Shown here piece after piece: positions 13,177 through 24,983 of a DNA stretch of 64,000 bases. Location of the stretch: assembly GCA_002812745.2 (NCBI GenBank), contig NCSJ02000081.1:82939-146938 (forward strand), written 5' to 3'. The stretch's first letter is position 1. Each line of letters begins with the position of its first letter. This DNA comes from Scytalidium lignicola. Taxonomy: Eukaryota; Ascomycota; Leotiomycetes. The notes beneath the pieces were generated by a model. It was not told the origin of the DNA, did no database searches, and saw only the letters and a program-made list of their open reading frames with translations. Position numbers and translations under genes: made by a program.

Positions 13177-13295
13177 CCCCAGTACATCAAATGACCAGAG
13201 CGCACAAAGATGGGGGAGGGAGCGGGGAATTGATCCCCGTATTACTCGTGTAGTCAACCGATGCGGAGATGTACGTTACGCAGGTACAAGCCCTA

Positions 13296-13327
13296 ACGAG
13301 CCTGGTCAGATGGGTCCGTGTTTTTAG
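13296..13327 (+). repeat. Left terminal inverted repeat of the Tc1/mariner element
   Basis: A GC-moderate 32-mer beginning ACGAGCCTGGTCAGATGGG and ending GTTTTTAG. Its exact reverse complement lies at 14528-14559. Confidence 0.9.
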
Positions 13328-13377
13328 GCTATAAGCCATGTAAAATCATGATTATTATGTACACTCTTAGCATTTAA

Positions 13378-14537
13378 TTAAGAGTTGACCACCCATGGCG
13401 GTCCATTAGTATATGGACCCAATGTTCTTGCTTTAATACTAATTGATTGATCCATTCCTGAGGTATGCGCTCTTATTCTTCTGTGACCATTTGTTCTATT
13501 TCGGCTACAGTTGTTGGCTGTTTTCGGCGTTTGTGCAATGCCTGTTTTATTCTCCTCCAACACTTCTTAATAGGGTTCATATCAGGAGATGTAAAAGGAT
13601 GGGGCATTAATATAATGTTATGCTTTGTGCGAAACCTTTGACAACAATTATTTTTGGATTTATAACTATATACAAGATTTCTATCTTCTATAAATAAAAG
13701 CTTAGCAGATAAGTAAAGTATATGTATTATTGTAGCAAAAGCCTTCAGAATTAGATAAATATATAGCTTAAGGATTTGAGAAAGATAATCAACTTATTTT
13801 AATATACTTGTTTTGCTTATTTTATTTATAAAGATCAAAGGACTCTTGTATCCATATCCAATTACTTTTTATACATTAACAGATATTATATATCCTTAGT
13901 AAAATTAATATTATATATAATTTAAATGATAACGTTCTTCNTTTTTTCTGAGTAACTTTTTCNTTTTTATTATCCTGTCTCTTAATTAAAATATAACTTC
14001 ATCTGACTAAAGGACTTTTAACCATTTTAAATGCCAGAATATATAAGTTATAGCTTATAACATTCATCTTAAAACTTGTTAAGTTATAAGATAAGGCTTT
14101 TAACAAGTAGTACATTAATAATATCTTCTTTATTTTATACATGTTACTAACGTCTTTAGTGTGCAATCAAGATTTAATTCATCTTGTAACTCTGTCCAAT
14201 TTAAAACTCTTTGATCTTATCCTTTTGATATATGCTAAATAACCTTATTTATCTTGTCGTTAGTAAGGTAGTCAAAAAAGCCTCTATTTAGTCATGCACG
14301 TTTTGACTTATCATAATTGAGAATTTTGACGATTGTTGTACGCCCGAGTTTATAACACTCTATTAGACGTTTAATTAGTATCTTTGCAAAGCCATAAAGC
14401 TGACGAATCGCCTCTTTATGCTTTGTAGGAATCTCATAGCCCTTTTTATAGTCAAAATCAAGTGGAGGAGTAGTAGGAATCTTCATTTTGTATTGTAATA
14501 TTAAGAATTGTGCGATTCGGTTAATCACTAAAAACAC
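13378..14537 (-). pseudogene. Degraded Tc1/mariner transposase
   Basis: The N-terminal part survives at 14292-14537 with a helix-turn-helix-like stretch (IPTKHKEAIRQLYGF, then CYKLGRTTIVKIL), typical of Tc1 paired-like DNA-binding domains. The C-terminal part lies near 13378-13620. There one frame reads EENKTGIAQTPKT and a neighbouring frame carries the transposase-like tail, so the frame is broken as well as riddled with stops. The middle is too AT-rich to read, and no intact DDE triad is visible. It cannot produce transposase. Confidence 0.7.
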
Positions 14538-14559
14538 GGACCCATCTGACCAGGCTCGT
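14528..14559 (-). repeat. Right terminal inverted repeat of the Tc1/mariner element
   Basis: Reverse complement of 13296-13327 over all 32 positions, running from CTAAAAACACGG to CAGGCTCGT. Its lack of any mismatch contrasts with the ruined interior. Confidence 0.9.
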
Positions 14560-14710
14560 AAAGCTTGTCACACCACCTAAAAACGGCTGAACTACAAAAA
14601 TAAAGATATATTATTGCTCTAATGCTTTGTAAATTTACCGTCTGCTTTAATTATAGCTTCTATTCGCCCCGACATATTTTCAATAAGCTCTTAAAATGGA
14701 CCAGGAGTTA

Positions 14711-14920
14711 CTATCTCGTTTCAAGCCTTTGTAATTCTCCTTTTTTGCTCCAAACAGTTCTTAGATTAGCAGACCCCTCACTTTTTTTTGCNAAAAATTC
14801 TTTCGTATGCTTCCAAAGCGTCTCAATCGGATTAAAATCAGGAGAGTACTTTGGAGTAGAAGGAGCATCGAGAGCAAAGAGAGTTTGTGGGCGATTAAGA
14901 AGAGGGAATTTCTTCATCAA
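14711..14920 (-). pseudogene. Second Tc1/mariner transposase fragment (DDE_3 end)
   Basis: On the minus strand a 69-codon open piece contains KYSPDFNPIETLWKHTKEF, the hallmark PDxNPIE(x)2W segment around the second catalytic acid of Tc1/mariner transposases. Upstream coding sequence (15120 to 14920) is out of frame with stops. An N at 14792 lies beside an A run and leaves the frame uncertain. This is a different subfamily from the element at 13296-14559 and sits immediately beside it. No terminal repeat was found for it. Confidence 0.7.
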
Positions 14921-15115
14921 CTCTACAGTAGAGAGATCTCAACGAGAGGCCATTTTGATATGGCGTTTATCATCTCACGCCGTTATTTTACTTCGCCTTC
15001 ATTTTGGAATAAAAGGCTGGAGGGTAATTGGTGGAATGCCCGACAAAGGGTCCTGTTACAAATAGTCATGAGTATGGCAAAATTGTTAAATTTTCCTACA
15101 GCTGTTTAAGTTTCT

Positions 15116-15596
15116 AAAGTAATTGCTAAGAAAATAGGACGCGAGACGTGACTCTAATGTTCTACCCTTGTGATATGCTTTGGGACCGTACCTCCGCATA
15201 CAAACCCAGCCTTTTAGGGGATGACTTTAGCGTCCGGGAATCGGAGGAGACAGTCGATGGTTGACAGCCCACTTTCGTTTTTAGCTCAAGTCAGTCCCAT
15301 CTTTACTAGCTTCTTTTTTATGCCAATTTTAATTGAAATGATCCACTGCTCCGGGAATCTTCAAAACGAGGATAATTGTGCTTGAGGAATTACGAATTTA
15401 TGGTGGATTAAAAAAGTTTCGGGGACTAGCTCGCTAAAGTAGCTGATTCAATGTGTTATGACTAGAGCCAGGCTTTTAGAAAAACCACGTCGATAGAGAC
15501 TTCTCAAACTGGCTCCTCAAATCTATCAACTATCGACTAATTGCTTCAACGGTAGAATGCTCAAGGAGACAAGATTGATTGCGAACCCAGTAAAAC
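15116..15596. other. Spacer with no recognised feature
   Basis: Between the transposase fragment and the 3' end of the SDR gene. There is no coding frame with family-like sequence. Confidence 0.4.
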
Positions 15597-16678
15597 TCAG
15601 TTAATTGTATAGCCACCATCAACAACCTGTTTGTGTAAGCAAGATAAAGACATCTGTTGCACATATGTTGACTCACCATAGCCGCCCCCTGCATGAAGGA
15701 AGCTTTGCTACTGCTCAAAAACACAACAGCATCTGCAATTTCTTGTGGTGTGCCAAGCCGATTCATAGGGGCAATTGAAATAACAGGTTTCAGCCTCTCG
15801 GCCTGACCTGGACCCTGAGTCATTGGGGTACTAACAACATCAGCACGCTTTTCATGGATCAACCAGATAGAAACTCACTCGACAATACCTGGACAAACAC
15901 AATTGACTCTGATATTATGCGGTGTATACTATTAAAATTAGCACTATCTATCGTTGCGTCAAGGAAACTCACATCGATAGCATCGACTCTCGTCATACCG
16001 ATTACAGCCGATTTGGATGCACAGTACGCCGCTGTACAGATTGTCAACAGCCATATGGCAAATCCCCACACTTGTCCTTCGACTCGAGACATAAGAAGAT
16101 GGTCAACCTACTCGCCCTCGGCCTGCCTACCAGTGCCAGCTGACTCGCCACATTCACCACACTACCCCTATTCCCAGGTCTTCCATCGTGCGTCGGGAGT
16201 GGCTCTTGATTCAACATAACCTTCAGCTCCTCCCGAGAACAAAGCCAGGTGCCACGATAATTGATGCCGTTAATAGTATCAAACGCATTAGTTGCCGTAT
16301 CTGTACTAGCTTGGTTGTTGCCAGTGACACCAGCAGAATTGACTGCGTAGTCAATTCGCCCCCAAAGCGTTATAATCGCACCAATTGCAGTAACAATACT
16401 TTCTTCTTCGAGGACGTTCACGACCTGGGTAAATGTTTCTACCTTTTTGGAAAGTGGAAGCGCTGCAATCAGGGCTGCTGTCTGAGCAAGGCCTTCAGCA
16501 TTCCTGTCGAGAAGGGCAATTCGGGTGCATCCTTCATTGGCAAAAGACACAGCACTTTGTTGGCCAATACCTGCGCAACGTTAGCTTCTTTGAAAGGTTT
16601 TATAGCCAAGCAGCTTGATAGGAAGCGGTGACCAGATGCAGATCCCACAATAAGTGCGACACCCGGAAAGAGTGCCAT
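15597..16678 (-). CDS. Classical short-chain dehydrogenase/reductase (SDR), six exons
   Basis: Exons 16633-16678, 16112-16570, 15973-16031, 15879-15928, 15677-15830 and 15597-15626 (minus) splice in frame to 265 aa, a typical classical-SDR length. Exon 1/2 builds the cofactor motif VGSASGIGQ. An acidic LLDRN after beta-2 suggests NAD preference. NSAG replaces the usual NNAG. GSVVNVASQ carries the catalytic Ser, and exon 2/3 forms AYCASK with the catalytic Tyr and Lys. Exon 4 gives HNIRVNCVCPGIV. The C-terminus (MNRLGTPQEIADAVVFLSS, then VVDGGYTIN) is the standard SDR ending. All introns are 44-80 nt; the first donor (GTCACC) is weak. The substrate cannot be told. It is divergent from a sugar-type MFS transporter 484 bp away, so co-regulation is plausible. 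Confidence 0.88.
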
Positions 16679-17162
16679 GTTTCAAGCCACACTTCGTAAT
16701 TAACGCAATTAGAGTATGAGGTCAGTGAGGCTCTAAGTACTATGAAGAGTATTCCTTAAGCGGACAAGAGAAAGTGTGCGATATGTATCTCGAGCTGTTT
16801 ATATTTAAAAGGACAAGCATGTGATCCTCCAGATTTGGAAGCCCCAAAAGTGGGCAGATAAGATATAGTGGTAAAGGAAGAATGTAATCCCCGTGATTTG
16901 AATTCTAGGCCCAAGAGCGACAAGCTAATACCAGCATCCTTTCCAAGCTCCAGACCCCTTCGGATCTCTGTTCTCCGATACCCACAATACCCCACAATAC
17001 CCCGTAATTACTCTGCCATGTATAAAGACATGCAGCAGCTGATTCGACAAAAATTCGCGGCATCTGGCTTCAAGAGCACTGCATGTTCTTGACAGACGCA
17101 TTTCACTGCATCAGACTTGCACAACTCTCCTTTTACTCAAAGTCAATATCTGTCTGCTCATC
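16679..17162. promoter_or_regulatory. Shared intergenic promoter region of the SDR and MFS genes
   Basis: A 484-bp head-to-head spacer. It contains a repeated CACAATACCC word near 16981-17000 and the TATA-like element listed separately. Open frames inside it have no family similarity. Confidence 0.5.
17021..17027 (+). promoter_or_regulatory. TATA-like element of the MFS gene
   Basis: TATAAAG lies about 136 bp before the start codon at 17163, a reasonable distance for a fungal core promoter. Confidence 0.4.
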
Positions 17163-19057
17163 ATGGGGAAACTTGTACCCAATGCCTTCAACCTCTTTGT
17201 TGTCGTGTTCGTGGCCCTAGGATCTGCAGCGTGTACCTATGGTACATCTGTTATCGGGTATGTCTCTATTTGCTTCTCAGACATCATTTGGCTGAGTCTC
17301 TTGCAGCACTACTATCGGACAGCCTAGTTTCTTCAAAACTCTTAACTTGGCCGAACAAGGAACTCCTGGATATTCTCGTACTTCCCAATACATTGGGGCT
17401 TTCAACGGTCAGGGGCTCAATTCCTTCTACAATATTCTCTCTCGCAGAGATTGGAACTTACTGACAGCACGTTTCTAGGGCTGAATTCTGCTGGATCGGC
17501 CATTGGGGCAGTTATTTGTTCTTATGCAGCAGATAAATGGAGTCGAAAACATGCTATTCAAGGCGCCGCAGTGATTCTCATTATCGGTGCAGCTCTTTGT
17601 GCCGGCTCAGTCAACGTTGCAATGTTTCTAGTTGCTCGTTTCATTAATGGTTTAGGTATCGGTGCACTTGTCACTGCCATTCCTATGTACGTTACCAAGC
17701 TAACCCGTAAAGTTCTGCACAAAGCTAATAGAGAGAAGGTACCAAGCCGAAGTATCAACGCCAGAAGGCCGCGGATTCATGGTATCCATGCACGTAAGTC
17801 TCTTCCGCGAACATAACAGTTTATTGCTGTACCTGCTAACTACTTCCAAGGGTGTCATGTCAGCTGTTGGCTACGGTCTCCAAGCCTGGGTCGGATTCGG
17901 CGTCTATTGGATCACTGCCGGAGGCTCAACATCTTCTTTCCCTTGGCGATTCCCTATCGCGTTCCAGATCGCACCAGCTCTTGGACTTCTGATCGGCTCT
18001 CCATTCCTGCCATACAGCCCGCGTTGGCTCATGATGAAGGATCGGAACGACGAAGCTCACGAGGTTCTCAAGCGTCTCCATCGGACAAAGGCAGATCCCC
18101 ATGATACCCTGGCTCGGAAGGAATTCTATCAGATGAGAAAACAAGTCGAATTGGATCGCCAGCTCAACCCGAATAATTCGAAGTTCGAGATTTTCAGGAC
18201 TCCTGCAAACCGCAAACGTGCTATGGTTGGTTTTTTCTTGCTCTTTAATAATATGTTCAGCGGTGCTCTCGTGATTGCAAATTATGGTATAATTCTCTAC
18301 ACCAGCCTCGGAATGACAGGGTTTATGCCTCTCCTGCTTACTACACTCATGGTTTCCTCCACTCTACCTGGTAATATCTTGTGCGCCTTTATCGTGGATA
18401 GGTTTGGCCGTCGCAAGTTCATGTTAATCGGCCTCATTGGTATCCTTATTGACCTTATCATGGAGACGGCGCTCGAAGCTAGCTTTCTCGGGACTAAGAA
18501 CAAGATCGGTCAAGACTTTGCCGTTCTATTCATCTTCCTTTTCCTTACTCCGTTCTGGAGCACATTCGTGGATGCACCGCAGTTTTTGTATACCTCGGAA
18601 ATCATGCCAACACATGTCCGGAGTCAAGGCATCGCAGTCGCGGTAACAGGGTTTTACTTCGCACAGATCATTCTTCTCATTGCCGGACCTATTGCTCTTA
18701 ACAACATCGGATGGAAGTTCTTTTTCGTGCTCATCATCCCTACTTTTTTCAACATACTCTTTGTATTTTTCATGTGCCCAGAGACAAAGGGTCGAAGCTT
18801 GGTACGTCTCTCTTCTTCCGCTATCATATTACTACTAGATGTTCTTTCTAACTCGCATGGCACCATAGGAAGATATCAATGCGCTATTTGGTGAGGCAGT
18901 TGCTGTTCACTATTACAACGCCAATGAAGAAGAACAACGAGAACTTGAGAAGGCTGTAGAAATAGATGAGGCAGACGATACCGGCAAGCGCGCTTCGATA
19001 GATGAGGAGAAAGGAGCAACTAATGCTCACCAAGAGGTAGGGAGCACACAGGTTTAG
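17163..19057 (+). CDS. MFS sugar transporter (Sugar_tr family)
   Basis: Exons 17163-17257, 17307-17407, 17479-17686, 17739-17793, 17851-18801 and 18869-19057 join in frame to 532 aa with about 12 hydrophobic segments. Family marks: an early YGTSVIG segment; a QYIGAFNGLNSAGSAIG helix rebuilt across the second intron; YQAEVSTPEGRGFM across the third; LPYSPRWLMMKDR (the PESPRWL motif with Glu replaced by Tyr); VDRFGRRKFM between TM8 and TM9; and PETKGRSLEDI rebuilt over the last intron. The tail is acidic and cytosolic. Proton-coupled uptake of a hexose, disaccharide or polyol at the plasma membrane is the usual role; the substrate is unknown. The GTACGT donor after IPM is a consensus site, which settles the third intron. 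Confidence 0.92.
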
Positions 19058-19394
19058 GATGAACGGTACGTTGCCATCCAAGGCTAGGCAGTGATCGGAA
19101 GGGTGAGAGGAGGCAGAGAATTCAATAGATGTGGAAAGCGGCGTGCCTCATCTATTTCAATGTATCTCTACACATAAATCCCCTTGAACGCGAGTCTAGT
19201 CTCTTGCCAACTGTTACTTCTTTCCCTGCCGCTAGCAACTGTAGTGTGTATGCTCGACATCTCTGTCTGAGATCCGTTACCAGACATAGAAAGTTCAGCA
19301 AATGATTAGCAAGCAAAAGACAAGGTCTCAAATGAAAAAAAGTTCAACAGTAACAGGCGAGCGGTGATCTCTTTTAGAACAGCAGTGTGGAATA

Positions 19395-20166
19395 TCAGAG
19401 AGTTGCATTGCTCTCCCCATATTCGGAGCACAATTTGAACACACGATTATCGACCTCCCTCCATTGTATCTTTGCCATCCCGTCTAGCTCCCGACTTGGC
19501 GCTGTCCCTTCTTCATATTCATGAATTACCACACAGCGCGGTCCCAGGGTTGAGTATTCGCCTTTGACGCCGCCAAAAATGAGTTCATAGCTAGTTGACC
19601 GACACCAGCCAGGGCACCGAGAGATCATCTCTAGATACACTTCACGGTACCACCTATCGAAATCGCCGGCTGTCCCAACAGCAAGATCTATCACCACTGA
19701 CTGCAGAATTGAGGAGCGACCTTAGAAATGGATCTGTTAAATAGACAATCGAGAAGGTGGGTTTGAGTGTCTCACCTTCTCCGGCATTCTCTTTCTCTTG
19801 AACTCGAACGCGCTTATAAAACCGAGTGTCAAATTCGGCGTATAGATAAATCGATTGGCCCCCAGGAAGCATGGGATGATGTTGCGGGACGGATTTGAAG
19901 TCGATGTTTTTCTGTATTATCTCAAGCTCCGGTATGCCATAGATCGCCAAATAAGGCTTTTCGTCGTCCTGCTCCTCGCTCTCATATCGCCAGCCGGCTA
20001 CAATCCCGTCCACCCCTACCACGTCTGGAATGTGGACCTGGTCATACCATTGCGTGAAAATGCCTCGTGATAGGTCTTCAGGTTTGGTGATTTTGGCGTT
20101 TACCCACATGATTCCCGGGCCCTTGAGCCCCTCTAAGCTAAGCTTCTTCCCGCCATCTTCTTGCAT
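19395..20166 (-). CDS. EthD-like dimeric alpha/beta-barrel protein
   Basis: Exons 19776-20166 and 19395-19696 give 230 aa. The ATG at 20166 is the first true start; the frame runs upstream without one. Two half-repeats are visible: an N-terminal WYDQVHIPDVV and a C-terminal WYREVYLEMISRCPGWCRST, each resembling the W-Y-x2-x-H-I-P signature of ferredoxin-like EthD folds. In the second half the conserved His is replaced by Tyr. Such tandem dimeric alpha/beta-barrel proteins are common in ascomycetes and their substrates are mostly unknown. The intron has a GTGAGA donor; its 3' site (CAGTCAG) is placed by frame. Confidence 0.7.
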
Positions 20167-20649
20167 TTTCCGACTCAAGGCGATTAATTGATGCTTTGCA
20201 CAAGATTGAGGGGAACTTATGCTTATGTTTACCCTGCTTCATACCTATCTCGGGATTATGGGAAGCTTGCATGGAACAGGAAATGGTTTACTATTACAAT
20301 TTCCAAAGAATCTCCGGCTCCGGCGTATTGAAACCCGAACTAAGTTTTGCTTAATAATCTTACATTTCGCGCCACCATCACCGAGCCGCAAAATTGGGCT
20401 TCGGTACGTGTAGTGAAAGTCGGCAACTGCATTCAGCGGTTCAACTAACACTTGTTCCTGCATGAGATCCTACAGTAAGCCGAGCTCCATGTATCGGTCA
20501 TCCTCGCTCACTTCCTTATGCACCTCTGAAGGTATATTGGTGGCAGCGCGCGAGGCTTCCTTGAATGGACACATGATCGCATGATTACATGAACAACCCC
20601 TTTTAAGTTAACTTCATGCCATTGGCGGCCTAACATATGAACAAAGAGC
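20167..20649. other. Spacer, no recognised feature
   Basis: It holds the promoter of the EthD-like gene on one side and the 3' flank of the kinase-ankyrin gene on the other. Short open frames look random. Confidence 0.45.
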
Positions 20650-23600
20650 TCAACTTGAAACCTCATTCTGACTCTGCTGTGACCGCTCCCCTACACACTC
20701 TGATATCCACTCAGCAACCATATCTTCCCAAATACTAGCCAAGCCTAGAGTGATGTTAGGTTCGATAACCACACACTATAGGAAATAAGACAAATCTCAT
20801 GCCGTAGAAAACTTACTGAGATTCACATCCTCCATCCTTCCCTTCCTGATGCCTTCACCTTTCCCTTCATCGACGGTAAATCCATACCCTTCTGAAATAT
20901 CAACCACTGTCTCGCTCCCAAAATGCTTAGTCAATGCTCTCCTCATCCCTTCTTGAGCATACTCAGCCGTATCCCATTTCAGTAACAGTTGTCTCACACG
21001 TTGTATGTCTCCTTCCTCCACTCCAGGTTTCTGGTCCAGTAGTCTGTGATTAAGCATCACAGTCATCATCCGTTCTGTATTATCCTGCATTCTCTCCGCT
21101 TTCCGAAATCGCTGTGCTATTCCTTTGAAGGGGCCTTTCTGGGTCTTGGACACTGAACTTCGAGATAAGATCTCCATGTTTGCGCTCCACTTCCCAAGAG
21201 CTGGGTCCGCTCCAGCGGCCAGGAGTGCAGATACAAGATGATGGTTACCGGTACTGACAGCCATTTTAATAGCTGTTTCACCTTTCCTAGTTAGCTGGTT
21301 GAGAATTTCTGGAGATGGGAAGAGTGATAAGAGGTAGTGAGCAAGTTTGCGGTTCAGATCATCGTTGCGCACATCTTCTTTGATCATGGCCAGGAGATGG
21401 AATGCTGTCACCTGTAGCTTAGCATCCGCTATAACAGATACTCTACCATACTGATGTTGCGGTTGTAGAATAAATTCTAACGGAGCCAGCGAAGCGGTGC
21501 TGTTTTCGTAGAGCAAATCCCATAGAAGGACTTTCTCAAGCTCGTCCTTATCACAGTCCGGCAAAGAAAGGAGATAGAGCGCTATGTCGAATCGACATTC
21601 CTTCACCGCGCGATGGTACATTGTTGAGAATGCGACTGACTCGTCCTTATAAGTTATTCCTGCCTTTACGAGTGCCTTAATAACCTCCAAGACTCGGGCA
21701 TCGAAGGCAATATAAGCTAATAGGATCACGCATGATGAGGGACAGTTTGGACTGTGAAGCGAGGGGTTGGCACCGTGTTCGAGTAGGAAAAGGACCATCT
21801 CGCTAGATTGCTTTGTGCAGGCCATTTGAATGGGTACAAGGTTTGGTCTCGGAACGACCTGATTGATATCGCAGCCTTGATTCAACACATATTCTGCGAG
21901 AATTATGTTGTTATGAAGGACGGCTATTCCGAGAAAGTCAATCAACGTATCTTCTGGTGGTGGTGTCAGGAGTAATGATGTGGATATAAGGTTCTGTTTA
22001 TATGTAGAGCCGTGGATACATCTGGAAGGAGTCAGCTCGTACACCAAAACACCGGCAAGAAACTCACGCGAGCTTGAATGGCAGGGCAATCAGAGTTAGC
22101 CTTGAATTGGGCCCAACCTCGGTCACTACATCTCTTACACCCTTTTTCTCTAAAAAGAGCTTAATCATATCTGCCTGGGCATCCAGTGCAGCAAAATGGA
22201 CACAAGTCCTAGAATTGTCCATGGACATATCCAAGTCCAGATTTCCCATCGCTTCAGCAAGTCCATCAGGTCTAAGTGGTTGCGCACCGTGGCCTAGCAG
22301 AGCTTCAACGACATCAACCCGATTCGCATCAATAGCCCAGTGCAATGCCGTGCCTGAATACCTTGGTTCTTCACAAATGAAATCGAATGATGACCTTGTG
22401 TACTCATTAGGTAAGGCGACTGCGTGGATGTTGACACCTTTCTCAGTCATTAGATCCAAGGCTTCTGCTACGTCTTCTGGATCGAAATATATTATGTAGT
22501 GCAGTGCTGTTATCCCTGTGTAATCAATCATGATTGCGTTAGCTCCTCGATCGAGGAGTATCTTAACAACGGAGAGCCGCCCAGCTCGACTGGCGCACAT
22601 CAATGCAGTTTCCTCGAGTGCATTTGTTGCGTTAACATCTACTCCTATATCGAGCAGTCTATTTACCGTCTGATTATAGCCGAAAGCTGCTGCGAAATGC
22701 ATCAGCGTCCACAATGGATGAAAAATATCCACATCTTCGATACTCTTGTCTGAGAGCCATTGCATGAGGAAATCTTCGCTCCCGATTGCTTCCTCTAACG
22801 AGTAATATGATAAAAATGAGCGAAGAGGATTCTCTTCACCCAAAATTTTCAATGGCATGCTCATTTTTCCATGCCATCTCTGCCGACATTCCTTGATAGC
22901 CGTCACATAGAGCTCTTTGTCAACGATATTTAGGTCTTTCTCTGCAATGAGAGATCCCGCAGAGACTGCATCATGTAACCAGTCTTTGTGTGGTAGTTTA
23001 TCAGGAAATTCTCCCTTATAAGCCTGATATAGGCGTGTAACTAACGCCTTAGCCTGGAGATTGCCATTCTGCGCTGCCTTCACCATGAATTCTATACCAA
23101 GATCTGGGTTGACGGGGACTCCGAAACCAATGAAATGACAAAGTGCAATGTTCAAGTTGCTATAGCTTTTATCATCCGTGCTTAATTCTTCGAATAATTG
23201 TTGGCATACCTGGTAAGGGAGTTTCGTATCCGCATATAGTGCGAGGATCTCCATAGTTAGTAGTTTTGTTAATTATGGATAGCTTAGCTAGTAACTTACA
23301 TCTACCTGGGAATGAGGACCCCGAGTACCATAAAACGCTCTGTTGCTGAGGTACTCATCTTCAAACGCGCTTAAAGCCACAGAACCATTGTTTTCCTTAT
23401 TTGAAATTGGTGCCAGATCGTCTTGTACTGGTCCCTCTACCTCAGCGCTCTTATGAGATCCATCTGTCAGTATATCAATTAGATTTTGGACGGTCCGAGT
23501 TCTTGCTAAAGGATCCTTCCTCAGGGTAAGGTCGAATAAAGCACAAAGTTTAACTTCATCCAGTCCCTTATCAGGTAATGTTGTTTTCACTAATTCAAGG

Positions 23601-24712
23601 AACTTATCATCCGGATCATTCTTCAGTTCCGAGATTAGAGTTCTTTTCGCATCGCCTTCAGCTGCGATAATCTTCTCAAAACCACTAAACTGATGTGACT
23701 CAGCGGTGGACTCGAAGGGCGTTGATCCATCCAGCATAGTTTTCCAAACCGAGAGTCCATAAGAGTATAAGTCTGCCTGACGCATGTTTGAAAATGACAG
23801 CGCTTCCCCACTAATCTCAGGTGCATCCCAGGGAGGTGATCTTCCAGGAAAATACGCAGTGACCGTTTCGTCATACGAATGATCATGGACCGAGAAACCA
23901 AAATCGGCGATTTTTGCAACGAGACCTGCTTTCGAGTCATTGAAAAGCAGTATATTCTCGGTCTTAATATCGCCATGGATAATACCATACTGGTGCAAAA
24001 CATTGAGGCCCTGAGCGACGTCTAAACAGAGCTTCTGCTTGAGCTCGTAAGTCAGACAGTAGAACTCAGAGTTCAGAAGGTCACTCAGATTGCCCTCATC
24101 AGCCAACTCCATGACCAAAGCTGGTAGAAGCCGGGTACCTTGAGCTTCCCCATATAAGGACGGCCGCCACGTTACAGCGTAGCAATTAACAATGTTCTCG
24201 CATCTGTGTATCGGTGGATGTGAGAGGACATGCAATTCCCAAGCTATGGCTTTTAGACAGCGCAATTCTTGTTCTTTATCAAATTGACCATCTTCAGTTC
24301 TTTGAACCAAGGGTATCTTCACAGCCACAGCTTTGGTCTCTTCGAATTCCGGAAATAGCCCTTTGGCACCTTCTGGCAGACAGTTCAATTGGTCAACTTG
24401 GATTTCAAATGATGCCCCTGTGCCTAAAGTTTTCACTTGCTTGCTTCCTATTAGCAAGGCAGCAGTAGGTTCAAAGCCGCTAAAGAGCGTCTTTTCAAAT
24501 ATATGGTTCGGAAAGCTGGACAGAAAATCGACAAACGATAGGAGTGAATCTATGGAAGTTATCAAGTTTCTTAATGTCTTCTTCTTGTTGGCAGCCTCAT
24601 CTTGAGAGATCGCTGAGCGTTCAGACTGATTCGGCGTGATCGTCTCAGTAATTATTTGTCGCCGCCGGTTGTTCCTCAGTCGACTTCTGAAGTCAACTTC
24701 AGTGGTTGACAT
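20650..24712 (-). CDS. Protein kinase with Sel1 and ankyrin repeats
   Basis: Exons 23300-24712, 22068-23248, 20817-22021 and 20650-20744 (minus) give 1297 aa; all three junctions keep frame and have GTAAGT or GTGAGT donors. The kinase domain (about residues 95-395) shows the Gly loop LGTGASFEIQ, AVAVK (Lys near 132), a helix-C Glu in WELHVL (near 159), HGDIKTEN (246-253), ADFGFS (near 270) and an APE-type DAPE (near 297). So the catalytic set is present, but the HRD Arg is Gly. After residue 471 come a Sel1-like unit (CHFIGFGVPVNPDLGIEFM) and ankyrin repeats such as TLMHFAAAFGYNQTVNRLL, TALHWAIDANRVDVVEALL and AIKMAVSTGNHHLVSALL. An ATG at 24853 would add 47 residues; 24712 is preferred because it leaves room for a promoter. 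It is likely a signalling scaffold, transcribed divergently from a HeLo-pseudokinase gene. Confidence 0.88.
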
Positions 24713-24983
24713 AGCTGCTTCACTGCATAACTTTGTACTGGGATTTGTATTATGTTCAAAGCAACTGTACTGTAGCCATCGATAGACACGGCGGCTGACG
24801 GCTGCAAGGATTTTCGTACGCGTAGTCGTCCCAGAATAGATGACTGGGCTCATCCAATTAAGTTTCCCCACGTTTGCAGCCTCGCGAAGATCCTTGTACG
24901 ATGATATTTATAGAATTGAAGGGCTCAATCATTTTCTTTCAAGGCAAGTTGTTCGATGTTCAGAACTGCACAACATTGTCGAA
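24713..24983. promoter_or_regulatory. Short bidirectional promoter between kinase and HeLo genes
   Basis: Only 271 bp separate the two start codons, so the genes must share at least part of their control region. If the kinase starts at 24853 the gap falls to 130 bp. I see no clear TATA or known operator. Confidence 0.5.

Larger units (their letters stand above)
13296..14559 (-). mobile_element. Tc1/mariner-type DNA transposon, non-autonomous by RIP
   Basis: A 1264-bp unit bounded by perfect 32-bp terminal inverted repeats (13296-13327 and 14528-14559). TA dinucleotides at 13294-13295 and 14559-14560 fit TA-targeted insertion, off by one base depending on where the ends are drawn. The interior is AT-rich with Ns beside T runs and holds remnants of a Tc1-like transposase on the minus strand. 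The element is inserted between the Zn2Cys6 gene and the SDR gene, about 120 bp upstream of the regulator's chosen start. Confidence 0.8.

Noticed and set aside
16756..16995. 80-codon minus-strand frame between the SDR and MFS genes
   Set aside because: It lies in the shared promoter and has no recognisable domain; both flanking gene starts are well supported without it.
22074..22499. 141-codon plus-strand frame inside the kinase-ankyrin gene
   Set aside because: Antisense to ankyrin repeats whose sequence is clear on the minus strand.
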